Source: Erythrobacter sp. (GTDB lineage Bacteria > Pseudomonadota > Alphaproteobacteria > Sphingomonadales > Sphingomonadaceae). From it: DNA of 44,550 bases. A program made the translations under genes and the position numbers. The stretch spans positions 1 to 44,550 of the forward strand of contig NZ_JAMWYX010000016.1 in the NCBI RefSeq assembly GCF_024305245.1. The letters run 5' to 3'. Each line of letters starts with the position of its first letter. Position 1 is the stretch's first letter. This document shows positions 18,388-25,764 of this stretch, in pieces. The notes beneath the pieces were generated by a model. The model made no database searches. It saw nothing but the letters and a program-made list of their open reading frames with translations, and was not told the origin of the DNA.

Positions 18388-18695
18388 CCGCAGGTGATTT
18401 CGACGATCTTCATCTGGCCGTCGTAACGCACATTCACGCGGTCCTGCCGGTAATCCATCGTCCACGCCGAATTGGGCGGCCCCCAGCGAAGCGTGCGCGC
18501 GCCGCTGTCCTTGAGGATCGCCGCGCCCATCGCCTGCGTCGCATCATGGCCGATGTGATATTGCGCGGGGGCGGCATCGCAGGTCATCGGCGCAATGGCC
18601 GTGTCCAGCATTTCGCCGCCGCTACCCGCCGCGCAGCCCGCAAGGCCGAAAGCCGCCAGGCCGATGCCAGCCAGTCCAGAATTTGCGAGTTTCAT
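18384..18695 (-). CDS. I78-family peptidase inhibitor lipoprotein
   Basis: A 103-aa predicted lipoprotein. The signal peptide ends in a lipobox LAGC, after which the body has an I78 pattern: a Cys-x-Ala start, HIGHDATQAMGAAILKDSGA, RTLRWGPPNSAWTMDYRQDR and the terminal IVEITCG. I78 members are small serine-protease inhibitors similar to the Elastase inhibitor AFLEI. The start at 18695 is set by a GGGAGG site 5 bases upstream. It lies 69 bp after pyk and is coupled to ridA by ATGA. Protease target unknown. Confidence 0.82.
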   Translation of the reverse strand: MKLANSGLAGIGLAAFGLAGCAAGSGGEMLDTAIAPMTCDAAPAQYHIGHDATQAMGAAILKDSGARTLRWGPPNSAWTMDYRQDRVNVRYDGQMKIVEITCG

Positions 18696-18764
18696 TGCAT
18701 CCTCCCTCATCCCTGCGGCCCAAGTCCGCTCCGGCAAGGAAGGTATCAGGCCCGCCGCCGCCGT

Positions 18765-20237
18765 CTAGCCCTTGTGCTTGTCCAATTCGTCGCCGGATAC
18801 CGTCACCACGTGCAGCAGGTTGGTCGCACCCGGCGTGCCGAACGGCACCCCGGCGAGCACGATCAATTTGTTGCCTGCCTCGCCAAAGCCGTGCCGCAGC
18901 GCCATGCGCTTGCCCTTGCCGATCATCTCTTCGAAGCTGCCGATATCCTTGGTGACGACCGCATGCGCCCCCCACAACAGCGCCACCCGCCGCGCGGTGC
19001 GGGTCGAGGGGGTAAGCACCAGCATCGGCGTGCCGGGCCGCTCGCGCGCCACCCGCCTTGCGGTCGATCCGCTGGCGGTGAACACCGTGATCGCACTGAT
19101 CGGCACGGTATCCGCGATGGTCATGCAGGCATGGGCCAGCGCGTCCGAAGTGGTCGCATCGGGCGGCGTGTCCAGGAACCGCACGCGCTCCTTGTAGCCT
19201 TCATCGCGTTCGACCTGCACCGCGATCCGGTGCATCATCGCGACCGATTCCTCGGGCCAGGCACCTGCCGCGCTTTCAGCAGAGAGCATCACCGCATCCG
19301 CCCCGTCATACACCGCATTGGCCACGTCGGAGACTTCGGCGCGGGTCGGGGTCGGCGCTTCGATCATCGATTCGAGCATCTGCGTCGCCACGATCACCGG
19401 CTTGCCCGCCCGGCGCGCCGTGTTGACGATCTTCTTCTGCAGCGGCGGGACTTCGTAGGGTTCCAGCTCCACACCCAGATCGCCGCGCGCGACCATGATG
19501 CCATCGGCCAGTTCGATGATTTCATCGAGCCGGTGGAGCGCCTGCGGCTTCTCGATCTTGGCGCACAAGGCGACATTGCGGGTGCCGATCAGCTTGCGCG
19601 CCTCGGCGATGTCATCGGGCCGCTGCACGAAGCTGAGCGCGATCCAATCCGCCCCGTGTTCGGTCGCAAAGGCGAGGTCGCGGCGGTCTTTCGCGGTCAG
19701 CGCCGGGATCGGCACTTCGGCGTCGGGCACGTTCACACCCTTGCGGTCGGAAATCACCCCGCCCACCTCAGCGCTGCACAGGATGCGGCTGTCATCGGCT
19801 TCCAGCACCTTCAGCCGGATCTTGCCGTCGTTGATCAGCAGGCGTTGCCCGCGCTGCATGATGCCGAACAGTTCGGGATGCGGCAGGCACACGCGGTTTT
19901 CGTCACCCGGCGTCTCGTCACGGTCGAGCGTGAAGTGGCCCGAATGGCGGATCACCGCCTGCCCGTCCTTGAAGCTGCCGACCCGCAGCTTCGGCCCCTG
20001 CAAATCGGCAAGGATCGCAATCGGCCGGCCGAATTGCTTTTCCAGCGCGCGGATGGCGTGGATCGCGGCTTCGTGATCGGCGTGCTCGCCGTGGCTCATG
20101 TTGAGGCGGAACGCGTCCGCTCCGGCGCGCACCAGCCGCGCCAGCATTTCGGGCGACCGGCTGGCCGGGCCGATGGTGGCGAGAATCTTGACCTTGCGGC
20201 CGCGCGGGTCGATCCGTGACTGATCGCGTCGTGACAT
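18765..20237 (-). CDS. pyk: pyruvate kinase
   Basis: A 490-aa enzyme with all main pyruvate kinase blocks in order: KILATIGPASRSPE (17-30), FRLNMSHGEHADHE, ADLQGPKLRVG, AKIEKPQALHRLDEI, the metal site MVARGDLGVE, and ATQMLESMIEAPTPTRAEVS with VYDGADAVMLSAESAAG. It transfers phosphate from phosphoenolpyruvate to ADP in the last step of glycolysis. The C-terminal regulatory domain is complete. The genes that follow on the same strand (I78, RidA, DUF1214, DUF1254) may be read from the pyk transcript since no terminator is visible in the 69-bp gap. Confidence 0.97.
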   Translation of the reverse strand: MSRRDQSRIDPRGRKVKILATIGPASRSPEMLARLVRAGADAFRLNMSHGEHADHEAAIHAIRALEKQFGRPIAILADLQGPKLRVGSFKDGQAVIRHSGHFTLDRDETPGDENRVCLPHPELFGIMQRGQRLLINDGKIRLKVLEADDSRILCSAEVGGVISDRKGVNVPDAEVPIPALTAKDRRDLAFATEHGADWIALSFVQRPDDIAEARKLIGTRNVALCAKIEKPQALHRLDEIIELADGIMVARGDLGVELEPYEVPPLQKKIVNTARRAGKPVIVATQMLESMIEAPTPTRAEVSDVANAVYDGADAVMLSAESAAGAWPEESVAMMHRIAVQVERDEGYKERVRFLDTPPDATTSDALAHACMTIADTVPISAITVFTASGSTARRVARERPGTPMLVLTPSTRTARRVALLWGAHAVVTKDIGSFEEMIGKGKRMALRHGFGEAGNKLIVLAGVPFGTPGATNLLHVVTVSGDELDKHKG

Positions 20238-20317
20238 TTTTGGCTATCCCGTTTGAGGCTGGCCCTCGTTATGGTGGCCTATGGCACACCCGTTTTTCAA
20301 CTCAAGGAAAAGCCGCG

Positions 20318-20629
20318 ATGAATAGCAATGCCGATCCGCTCGAAGCGCTCGATGACCGCCAAGCCGCCGCCGCTTTCCGCCGACTGGTGCGGCATCTGCA
20401 GCACCGCCACGATGCGCAGAACATTGATTTGATGGGATTGTCGGGCTTCTGCCGCAACTGCCTGGCCGACTGGATCCGCAATGCGGGCTACCCCGGCGAC
20501 AAGGAGGATGCGCGCGCACTGATCCACGGCATGCCGAGCGCGGAGTGGAAAGCCACGCGCCAGACCCCGGCCACCGAGAAGCAATTGGCGCGAATGGAAG
20601 CCAGTATCGCGAAGAACGCACAGGAATAA
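20318..20629 (+). CDS. DUF1244 domain protein
   Basis: A 103-aa protein with the DUF1244 core: AAFRRLVRHLQHRHDAQNIDLM, GLSGFCRNCLADWIRNA with a Cys-x-x-Cys pair, and EDARALIHGMPSAEWKA. Family members are short alphaproteobacterial and gammaproteobacterial proteins of unknown function whose fold suggests metal or redox use of the Cys pair. The start at 20318 is preferred over upstream in-frame codons because AAGGAAA lies at the right distance. It is divergent from pyk and precedes gapR. Confidence 0.85.
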   Translation: MNSNADPLEALDDRQAAAAFRRLVRHLQHRHDAQNIDLMGLSGFCRNCLADWIRNAGYPGDKEDARALIHGMPSAEWKATRQTPATEKQLARMEASIAKNAQE

Positions 20630-20708
20630 TTGCGCTGCCGGTTCAATCGGCGCTGCAGGCTGGCTATCGGCACGGCCAACCGATTCTCTTTTCCGATGGA
20701 GCTTTCCT

Positions 20709-20954
20709 ATGGCCGATGACGCCAACGCATCCGACGACCGCCTGCGCCTGCTGATCGAGCGCATCGAACGCCTCGAAGAAGAAAAGAAGGGCATCGCCGA
20801 CGACATCCGCGATGTCTACGCCGAAGCAAAGGCCGTGGGTTACGATCCCAAGATCATGCGCCAAATCGTGCGGCTGCGCAAAATGAAGCCCGATGATCGC
20901 AGCGAGCAGGACATGCTGCTGGAGACCTACAAGAACGCGCTCGGCATGGCGTGA
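20709..20954 (+). CDS. gapR: GapR family DNA-binding protein (DUF2312)
   Basis: An 81-aa protein matching GapR almost over its whole length: LRLLIERIERLEEEKKGIAD, DIRDVYAEAKAVGYDPKIMR and QIVRLRKMKPDDRSEQDM, ending LETYKNAL. GapR in Caulobacter is a nucleoid-associated protein that binds AT-rich, overtwisted DNA ahead of replication and transcription. The long coiled coil is visible as heptads over residues 11-40. A GGAG at about 20697-20700 serves the start. Confidence 0.93.
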   Translation: MADDANASDDRLRLLIERIERLEEEKKGIADDIRDVYAEAKAVGYDPKIMRQIVRLRKMKPDDRSEQDMLLETYKNALGMA

Positions 20955-20986
20955 TCGCTTGCGACGTGTGCCGTGCGCGGCTGTCA

Positions 20987-21034
20987 TTGAATTATCACTC
21001 GCCTGTGTTATCTAGCTAACACAGCAAGAGGAGG
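20987..21034 (+). promoter_or_regulatory. promoter with overlapping palindromic operator upstream of ybjQ-like gene
   Basis: TTGAAT (20987-20992) and TATCTA (21009-21014) are 16 bp apart and look like -35 and -10 boxes. The -10 is embedded in a 22-bp inverted repeat with perfect 8-bp arms CTGTGTTA (21003-21010) and TAACACAG (21017-21024), a layout suited to repressor binding. A GAGGAG ribosome-binding site follows at 21029-21034. Confidence 0.5.
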
Positions 21035-21041
21035 AGCACCA

Positions 21042-21389
21042 ATGGCAGGACCCTGGAAAGACGCGCGCGGCATCACCGTGACCACCACGCCGACCATCGA
21101 AGGCAAACCGATTCAGGAATATTGCGGGATCGTCACCGGCGAAGTGATCGTCGGCGCGAACCTGTTCCGCGATCTGTTCGCCAATATCCGCGATATCGTC
21201 GGCGGACGTTCGGGCAGCTACGAACGCATCCTGTCCGATGCGCGCAAGCAGGCGATCGAGGAACTGCAGGCGGAAGCAGCGGCGATGGGCGGCAATGCGG
21301 TGGTCGGGGTCGATCTCGATTACGAGGTGATCGGCGCCAACGGCTCGATGCTGATGGTATCGGCCAGCGGGACAGCGGTGAAGGTCTGA
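21042..21389 (+). CDS. YbjQ family (DUF74) protein
   Basis: A 115-aa protein of the YbjQ/UPF0145 family: [25 protein letters not shown] at the N-terminus (split over residues 11-35), [38 protein letters not shown] and a closing MVSASGTAV strand. Members form pentamers and are often called heavy-metal-binding, though function is not well established. It is preceded by a strong ribosome-binding site and the palindromic promoter at 20987-21034, so it may be induced by a specific signal. It ends 4 bp before the convergent CPBP protease gene. Confidence 0.9.
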   Translation: MAGPWKDARGITVTTTPTIEGKPIQEYCGIVTGEVIVGANLFRDLFANIRDIVGGRSGSYERILSDARKQAIEELQAEAAAMGGNAVVGVDLDYEVIGANGSMLMVSASGTAVKV

Positions 21390-21393
21390 TCGT

Positions 21394-22146
21394 TTACGCA
21401 GCGCCGTAAAGCGCTGCCAGAACCACGGCATTATAGGCCGCGTGCTGCGCCATTGCCGCGCCAAGGCCCAGCCGTGTGCGGGTATAGGCCAGCAGCAACC
21501 CGCCGATGATGTGCGGCAGTACCACCAACATGCCCAGCGGGTGGGTGACAGCCTCGTAATTGCCGAGATGCATCAGGCCGAACAGCAGGCTGCTGCCCCA
21601 CACGATCCAGTGGAAATTGCGGGAGAACCATGGCGGCACCTGCCTGTCGCGTTCGCGGACGGCGAGCCATTGCAGCAGGCCCGCCAGCACCATCCCGACC
21701 GCCATCAGCCCTGCGATCTGCGCAGCGGTCTCGTCTAGAAACAGCGCAGCGATGAACAGCGCCTCGGCAGCAAAGCCATAGGCCGCGAACCGCAGCGCCG
21801 CCACACGCCCGGTCAACCAGCCGCGATAGAGCAGTTCTTCCAGCAGCGGCGCCAGCACGAGGAAGCTGAACAGATCCTCGACCAATGTCATGTCCTGCTC
21901 GCGCGGCACGGGCAGAATTCCGCCGCCTTTGCCATCGCCTCCGAGCACCGCCAGCGTCTCGCCCGCCAGCCAGCCGATCGTCAGGTCGAGCGCGAACACC
22001 AGCGCCAGCACGGCCAGCAGCGCCATGCTCCACCCCGGCCGTCCGCTGCCCGGCGTAGGTCGCATAATGAAGCCGGCCAGATCGGCCAGCCGTGCACGCA
22101 GACCGATCCGCGCAGGCACGAGCGGCCTTGCGTCCGCGTCCGGCAT
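21394..22146 (-). CDS. CPBP family intramembrane glutamic endopeptidase
   Basis: A 250-aa polytopic membrane protein. The CPBP/Abi motif 1 is LLEELLYRGW (Glu103, Glu104, Arg108), motif 2 a FxxxH-type segment LFGLMHLGNY, with several further hydrophobic helices (for example MALLAVLALVFALDLTIGWL at 41-60). The family includes Rce1-like CAAX proteases and bacteriocin-immunity proteins. The start ATG at 22144-22146 is chosen; an upstream TTG at 22197 would extend it by 17 residues but would abut the divergent yebC start. Substrate unknown. Confidence 0.85.
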   Translation of the reverse strand: MPDADARPLVPARIGLRARLADLAGFIMRPTPGSGRPGWSMALLAVLALVFALDLTIGWLAGETLAVLGGDGKGGGILPVPREQDMTLVEDLFSFLVLAPLLEELLYRGWLTGRVAALRFAAYGFAAEALFIAALFLDETAAQIAGLMAVGMVLAGLLQWLAVRERDRQVPPWFSRNFHWIVWGSSLLFGLMHLGNYEAVTHPLGMLVVLPHIIGGLLLAYTRTRLGLGAAMAQHAAYNAVVLAALYGAA

Positions 22147-22196
22147 CGGAGTAAGGCCCGCCCCTAGTTTTCCAACATTCCGGTGAAGTTCGTCCA

Positions 22197-22940
22197 ATGG
22201 CAGGCCATTCCAAGTTCAAGAACATCATGCACCGCAAGGGTGCGCAGGACAAGAAACGCTCGGCTATGTTCTCCAAGCTGAGCCGGGAGATCACCGTGGC
22301 GGCCAAGATGGGCCTGCCCGATCCCGACATGAACCCGCGCCTGCGGCTCGCGATCAACGCGGCCAAGGCGCAGTCGATGCCCAAGGACAATATCCAGCGC
22401 GCAATCGACAAGGCGGCGCAGGCGGGCGGCGAGGATTACGCCGAAATCCGCTACGAGGGCTATGGCCCCGGCGGCGTGGCACTGATCGTCGAGGCGCTGA
22501 CCGACAACCGCAACCGCACCGCCACCAATGTCCGCACCGCGTTCAGCAAGAACGGCGGGAATCTTGGCTCGGAAGGCTCGGTGTCCCACGGCTTCGAACG
22601 GCGCGGGCTGATCGAATATCCTGCTTCGGCAGGCGACGAGGAAAAGGTGCTCGAAGCCGCGATCGAAGCGGGCGCGGATGATGTCGAATCCTCAGAAGAC
22701 GGCCACACAATCTGGACCGCCGCCGATGCGCTGCACGGCGTGGCGGGCGCGCTGGAGCAATCGCTGGGCGAGGCGGAGAACGTCAAGCTGGCGTGGAAGC
22801 CGGTGCTGAGCGTCGATGTCGACGAAGCCACCGCGGGCACGCTGATGAAGCTGATCGACACGCTCGACGATGATGACGACGTGCAGACCGTGTGGGGCAA
22901 TTACGAGATTTCCGACGAGGTGATGGAGAAACTGGGCTGA
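22197..22940 (+). CDS. yebC: YebC/PmpR family protein (TACO1-like)
   Basis: A 247-aa protein with the invariant opening [20 protein letters not shown] and the following [53 protein letters not shown] and [19 protein letters not shown]. YebC proteins act on transcription of some loci and, in more recent work, assist translation of difficult (proline-rich) stretches. Position just upstream of ruvC is a long-conserved arrangement. Length is typical (about 245 aa). Confidence 0.95.
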   Translation: MAGHSKFKNIMHRKGAQDKKRSAMFSKLSREITVAAKMGLPDPDMNPRLRLAINAAKAQSMPKDNIQRAIDKAAQAGGEDYAEIRYEGYGPGGVALIVEALTDNRNRTATNVRTAFSKNGGNLGSEGSVSHGFERRGLIEYPASAGDEEKVLEAAIEAGADDVESSEDGHTIWTAADALHGVAGALEQSLGEAENVKLAWKPVLSVDVDEATAGTLMKLIDTLDDDDDVQTVWGNYEISDEVMEKLG

Positions 22941-23029
22941 GAAAGCGCGAATGGCTGCTGGCAATCATGCTCGGGGCCGCGTTCCTGATCGCGATGCTGT
23001 GGCGGTTCGGCTTGCGGGTCGGGCTGTGA
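22937..23029 (+). CDS. possible 30-aa membrane peptide between yebC and ruvC
   Basis: A frame opening with CTG at 22937, overlapping the yebC stop, encodes a basic start (RKREW), one hydrophobic helix ([15 protein letters not shown]) and a basic end (WRFGLRVGL), a plausible single-span membrane peptide. A GGAG at 22925-22928 is at usable distance. There is no ATG/GTG/TTG start, so the call is tentative. Confidence 0.25.
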   Translation: MRKREWLLAIMLGAAFLIAMLWRFGLRVGL

Positions 23030-23033
23030 GGGC

Positions 23034-23507
23034 GTGATCATCCTCGGCCTTGACCCTTCACTATCTTGCACCGGCTGGGGCGTGATCCGCTGCGAAGGCG
23101 CGCGAATCAGCCATGTCGCCAACGGCCAGATCAAGACTGATGCGGGCGGGCCAATGGCCGAGCGGCTGGCGGCGTTGCAGGCGGGTCTGGCAGAGGTCAT
23201 AGCCGCCCACCACCCGGCACGCGCTGCCGCCGAGGAAATCTTCGTCAACAAGAACCCGCAATCCACCCTGAAGCTGGCCCAGGCGCGCGGATGCGTGCTG
23301 GCGGCCTGCGGGGCGGCAGGCCTCGGCGTCAACGAACACGCCGCGCGGCTGGTCAAGAAAGCCGTCACCGGCACCGGCGGAGCCGAAAAGGCGCAGGTCG
23401 CCGCGATGGTGAAGGTGCTGTTGCCGGGGGTTGTCATCGCCGGAAGCGACGCGGCCGATGCGCTGGCGGTGGCGATTGCGGACGCGCATCTCGCGCCGCG
23501 GATCTGA
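23034..23507 (+). CDS. ruvC: crossover junction endodeoxyribonuclease RuvC
   Basis: A 157-aa RuvC resolvase starting with GTG. The catalytic acids are all visible: Asp7 in GLDPSLSCTGWG, Glu67 in AAEEIFVNKN, and Asp139 and Asp142 in GSDAADALAVAI. The block NPQSTLKLAQARG is also characteristic. RuvC cuts Holliday junctions with RuvAB; ruvA and ruvB are not adjacent downstream here. Slightly short for the family (E. coli 173 aa) because the C-terminus ends just after the last catalytic helix. Confidence 0.95.
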   Translation: MIILGLDPSLSCTGWGVIRCEGARISHVANGQIKTDAGGPMAERLAALQAGLAEVIAAHHPARAAAEEIFVNKNPQSTLKLAQARGCVLAACGAAGLGVNEHAARLVKKAVTGTGGAEKAQVAAMVKVLLPGVVIAGSDAADALAVAIADAHLAPRI

Positions 23508-23519
23508 AGGGAGCGAACA

Positions 23520-23867
23520 ATGATGCACCTCTACGGCATCCCCAATTGCGACACGGTGAAGAAGGCCCGCGTGTGGCTCGACGCGCAGGGCCGCGATTAC
23601 GCCTTCCACGATTACAAGAAGGAAGGCGCCGATCCTGACCGCGTCGCTACATGGATCGCTGCCGCGGGGCTGGACACCGTGGTGAACCGTAAGGGCACCA
23701 CCTATCGCAAGCTGTCCGACGCCGACAAGGCTGCTGCCGCTGACAGTCACACGGCTGTCGCTTTTCTGGTTCAGCAACCGAGCATCATCAAGCGGCCAAT
23801 CGTCGAATATTCCGGCGGCATCCTGGTCGGTTTCAAGGAAGACGAATGGTCCGCAGCCTTGCTTTGA
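23520..23867 (+). CDS. ArsC/Spx-family reductase (YffB-like)
   Basis: A 115-aa thioredoxin-fold protein. The N-terminal GIPNCDTVKKARVWL has a single active-site Cys (Cys10) and HDYKKEGAD follows, typical of YffB-type members; then NRKGTTYRKL and PSIIKRPIVEY with the conserved cis-Pro Arg segment. These resemble arsenate reductase but usually lack arsenate activity and may use glutathione. It overlaps the next gene by 22 bp. Either of two adjacent ATG codons (23520, 23523) could be the start. Confidence 0.87.
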   Translation: MMHLYGIPNCDTVKKARVWLDAQGRDYAFHDYKKEGADPDRVATWIAAAGLDTVVNRKGTTYRKLSDADKAAAADSHTAVAFLVQQPSIIKRPIVEYSGGILVGFKEDEWSAALL

Positions 23868-24868
23868 TCGCGCTGTTGGCGCTCGCGCCGGTTCCGGCGG
23901 CGGCAGACGATTTCCTGATCATCGCCCATCGCGGCGCCAGCGCAGAGCGGCCCGAGCACACGCTCGCCGCCTATGAACTCGCGATCGATAAAGGCGCGGA
24001 TTACATTGAGCCCGATCTGGTCGCGACCAAGGATCTGGTGCTGGTGTCGCGCCACGAAAATGAGCTGTCGGGCACCACCGATGTCGCCGCCCGCGAGGAA
24101 TTCGAAGACCGCCGCCGCGACAAGACCATCGATGGGCAAAAGGTTGCAGGCTGGTTCGCCGAGGACTTCACCCTCGCCGAACTGCGCACTTTGCGCGCCA
24201 AGGAGCGCATCCCCTCGGTCCGGTCCGCCAACGCGCGCTATGATGGACTCTATCAGGTGCCGACCTTTGCCGAGATCGTAAAACTGGTGCGCGCCAAGGA
24301 GGCCGCCACCGGTCGCCGGATCGGCCTGTATCCCGAACTCAAGCATCCCGAGTTCCTGTTACAGAACGCCGGGATCGACATGGTCGACCTGCTGCTGCGC
24401 GATCTGCGCGATCTAGGGATCACGCCCGCCGATCCGGTGTTCATCCAGAGCTTCGAAGTCGGCCCGCTGCAGCGGCTGGCCCAGCGCAGCGACTTCAAGC
24501 TGGTGCAGCTGGTCGCGCCGATCGCTGGCCCGGCGGACGAACCCGCGATGCGCTATGCCGAGATGGTGACCTCCACCGGACTGGTCGAGGTGGCGAAATA
24601 TGCCGATGGCGTGGGCGCTCATATCGCGATGATTCTTGGCGCGGATGGTACGCCGACTTCGCTGGTGGCCGATGCCAAGGCAGCCGGCTTGCAAGTCCAT
24701 GCATGGACACTGCGGCCGGAGAACGAATTTCTGCCGCCGGGCTTGCGCGCGGGCGCTGACCCCAAGGGCACGGGCTGCGGCGATGTGCAACTGGCGGCGA
24801 TGCTGAAGGACGCAGGCGTAGCGGGCGTGTTCAGTGACGGGGCGCTGAAGGGGCGGGCCTGTCCCTAA
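23846..24868 (+). CDS. glpQ: periplasmic glycerophosphodiester phosphodiesterase
   Basis: A 340-aa GlpQ-like enzyme with a Sec signal peptide (MVRSLALIALLALAPVPAAA, cleavage near residue 20). Catalytic elements: IIAHRGASAERPEHTL with His28-Arg29, GADYIEPDL with Glu55 and Asp57, and His70 in VSRHENEL. It hydrolyses glycerophosphodiesters to glycerol 3-phosphate and an alcohol in the periplasm. The extended insert DRRRDKTIDGQKVAGWFAED is typical of GlpQ rather than cytoplasmic UgpQ. It is followed by the inverted repeat at 24877-24963. Confidence 0.92.
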   Translation: MVRSLALIALLALAPVPAAADDFLIIAHRGASAERPEHTLAAYELAIDKGADYIEPDLVATKDLVLVSRHENELSGTTDVAAREEFEDRRRDKTIDGQKVAGWFAEDFTLAELRTLRAKERIPSVRSANARYDGLYQVPTFAEIVKLVRAKEAATGRRIGLYPELKHPEFLLQNAGIDMVDLLLRDLRDLGITPADPVFIQSFEVGPLQRLAQRSDFKLVQLVAPIAGPADEPAMRYAEMVTSTGLVEVAKYADGVGAHIAMILGADGTPTSLVADAKAAGLQVHAWTLRPENEFLPPGLRAGADPKGTGCGDVQLAAMLKDAGVAGVFSDGALKGRACP

Positions 24869-24876
24869 CCACTCCA

Positions 24877-24963
24877 GTTCGTTCTGAGCTTGTCGAAGCA
24901 CTGTCCGTCACTTTTTTCGACGGCGCTGTAGAAGGACAGCCCTTCGACAAGCTCAGGGCGAAC
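24877..24963. repeat. long dispersed-type inverted repeat, probable bidirectional terminator
   Basis: Two 30-bp arms (24877-24906 and 24934-24963) are inverted copies of each other at 26 of 30 positions, separated by 27 bp. The core is CTGAGCTTGTCGAAG / CTTCGACAAGCTCAG. I recognise this core as an intergenic repeat very common in sphingomonad genomes. It lies between the convergent glpQ and ubiG stops, where a bidirectional transcription terminator would be expected. Confidence 0.8.
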
Positions 24964-24975
24964 GGAACAGGAGGT

Positions 24976-25713
24976 TCACACCCGCCGCGCGCTCAGGATA
25001 TAATTCAGCGCCATATCCTCCGACAGGTGAAGTCCCTTGCCCGGTCGCCACGCGATTCCGCGCTTGGCCGTTACCGTCAGGCCCGCATTGGCGAGCAACG
25101 CCTCCAACTCGTCGGGCGTGACGAAATCCTCCCAGTGGTGGGTGCCCTTGGGGACATAACCCACCGCCTCCGCCGCGCCGACCAGCAGCACGCGCGACGT
25201 TGCCGTGCGGTTCGGGGTCGACATTACCAGCAGTCCATCTGGCGCCAGCCGCGCCGCGACATCGCGCAGGAACGCCGTCTTGTCCGCGACGTGCTCGATC
25301 ACCTCCACACAGGTGACCAGATCGAAGGTGCCGATGTCCAGCCCCGCAACCTCGCCCGCCATGTAGCGGATATCGAGGCCGACCGCTTCGGCATGGGCCG
25401 CAGCCGCAGCGATATTGTCTCCTGCTGCGTCAACGCCGGTCACGTCCGCGCCCAGCCGCGCCAGCGGTTCGCACACCAGCCCCGCGCCGCATCCGATATC
25501 GAGCGCGGCCTTGCCTGCCAGCGGCTTTGCCTGCGCGCGTGCACCCGGCCAGTGGCCGTCGATCGCGTCCCGGATGAACGCCATCCGCACCGGGTTTACC
25601 TGATGCAGGCTCGCCATCGGACCCTTGGGGTTCCACCAGTCCCGCGCCAGCTTGGCGAAGAAATCGGCTTCCTCGGGGCGGATAGTTACATTCGATACGT
25701 TTGCGTTTCCCAT
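24976..25713 (-). CDS. ubiG: bifunctional 2-polyprenyl-6-hydroxyphenol methylase / 3-demethylubiquinol 3-O-methyltransferase
   Basis: A 245-aa class I SAM methyltransferase with the UbiG start EEADFFAKLARDWWNPKGPM (residues 14-33), LHQVNPVRMAFI, motif I LDIGCGAGLVCEPLARLGA (71-89), VTGVDAA, VTCVEVIEHVAD and the C-terminal GTHHWEDFVTPDELEALL. UbiG performs both O-methylations of ubiquinone synthesis at the inner membrane. It is divergent from lysC with only about 50 bp between start codons. Confidence 0.95.
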   Translation of the reverse strand: MGNANVSNVTIRPEEADFFAKLARDWWNPKGPMASLHQVNPVRMAFIRDAIDGHWPGARAQAKPLAGKAALDIGCGAGLVCEPLARLGADVTGVDAAGDNIAAAAAHAEAVGLDIRYMAGEVAGLDIGTFDLVTCVEVIEHVADKTAFLRDVAARLAPDGLLVMSTPNRTATSRVLLVGAAEAVGYVPKGTHHWEDFVTPDELEALLANAGLTVTAKRGIAWRPGKGLHLSEDMALNYILSARRV

Positions 25714-25764
25714 GAACGCCTCTTAACAGCCCCAGCGAACACTCACCAGCAGGAGCGCTCCGCT

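Noticed and set aside
18351..20219. 622-codon open frame on the plus strand
   Set aside because: It lies antisense to pyruvate kinase and encodes His/Arg/Asp-rich sequence typical of shadow frames in high-GC DNA.
25027..25764. Upstream in-frame extension of lysC
   Set aside because: It is antisense to ubiG, and the family N-terminus with a ribosome-binding site begins at 25765.
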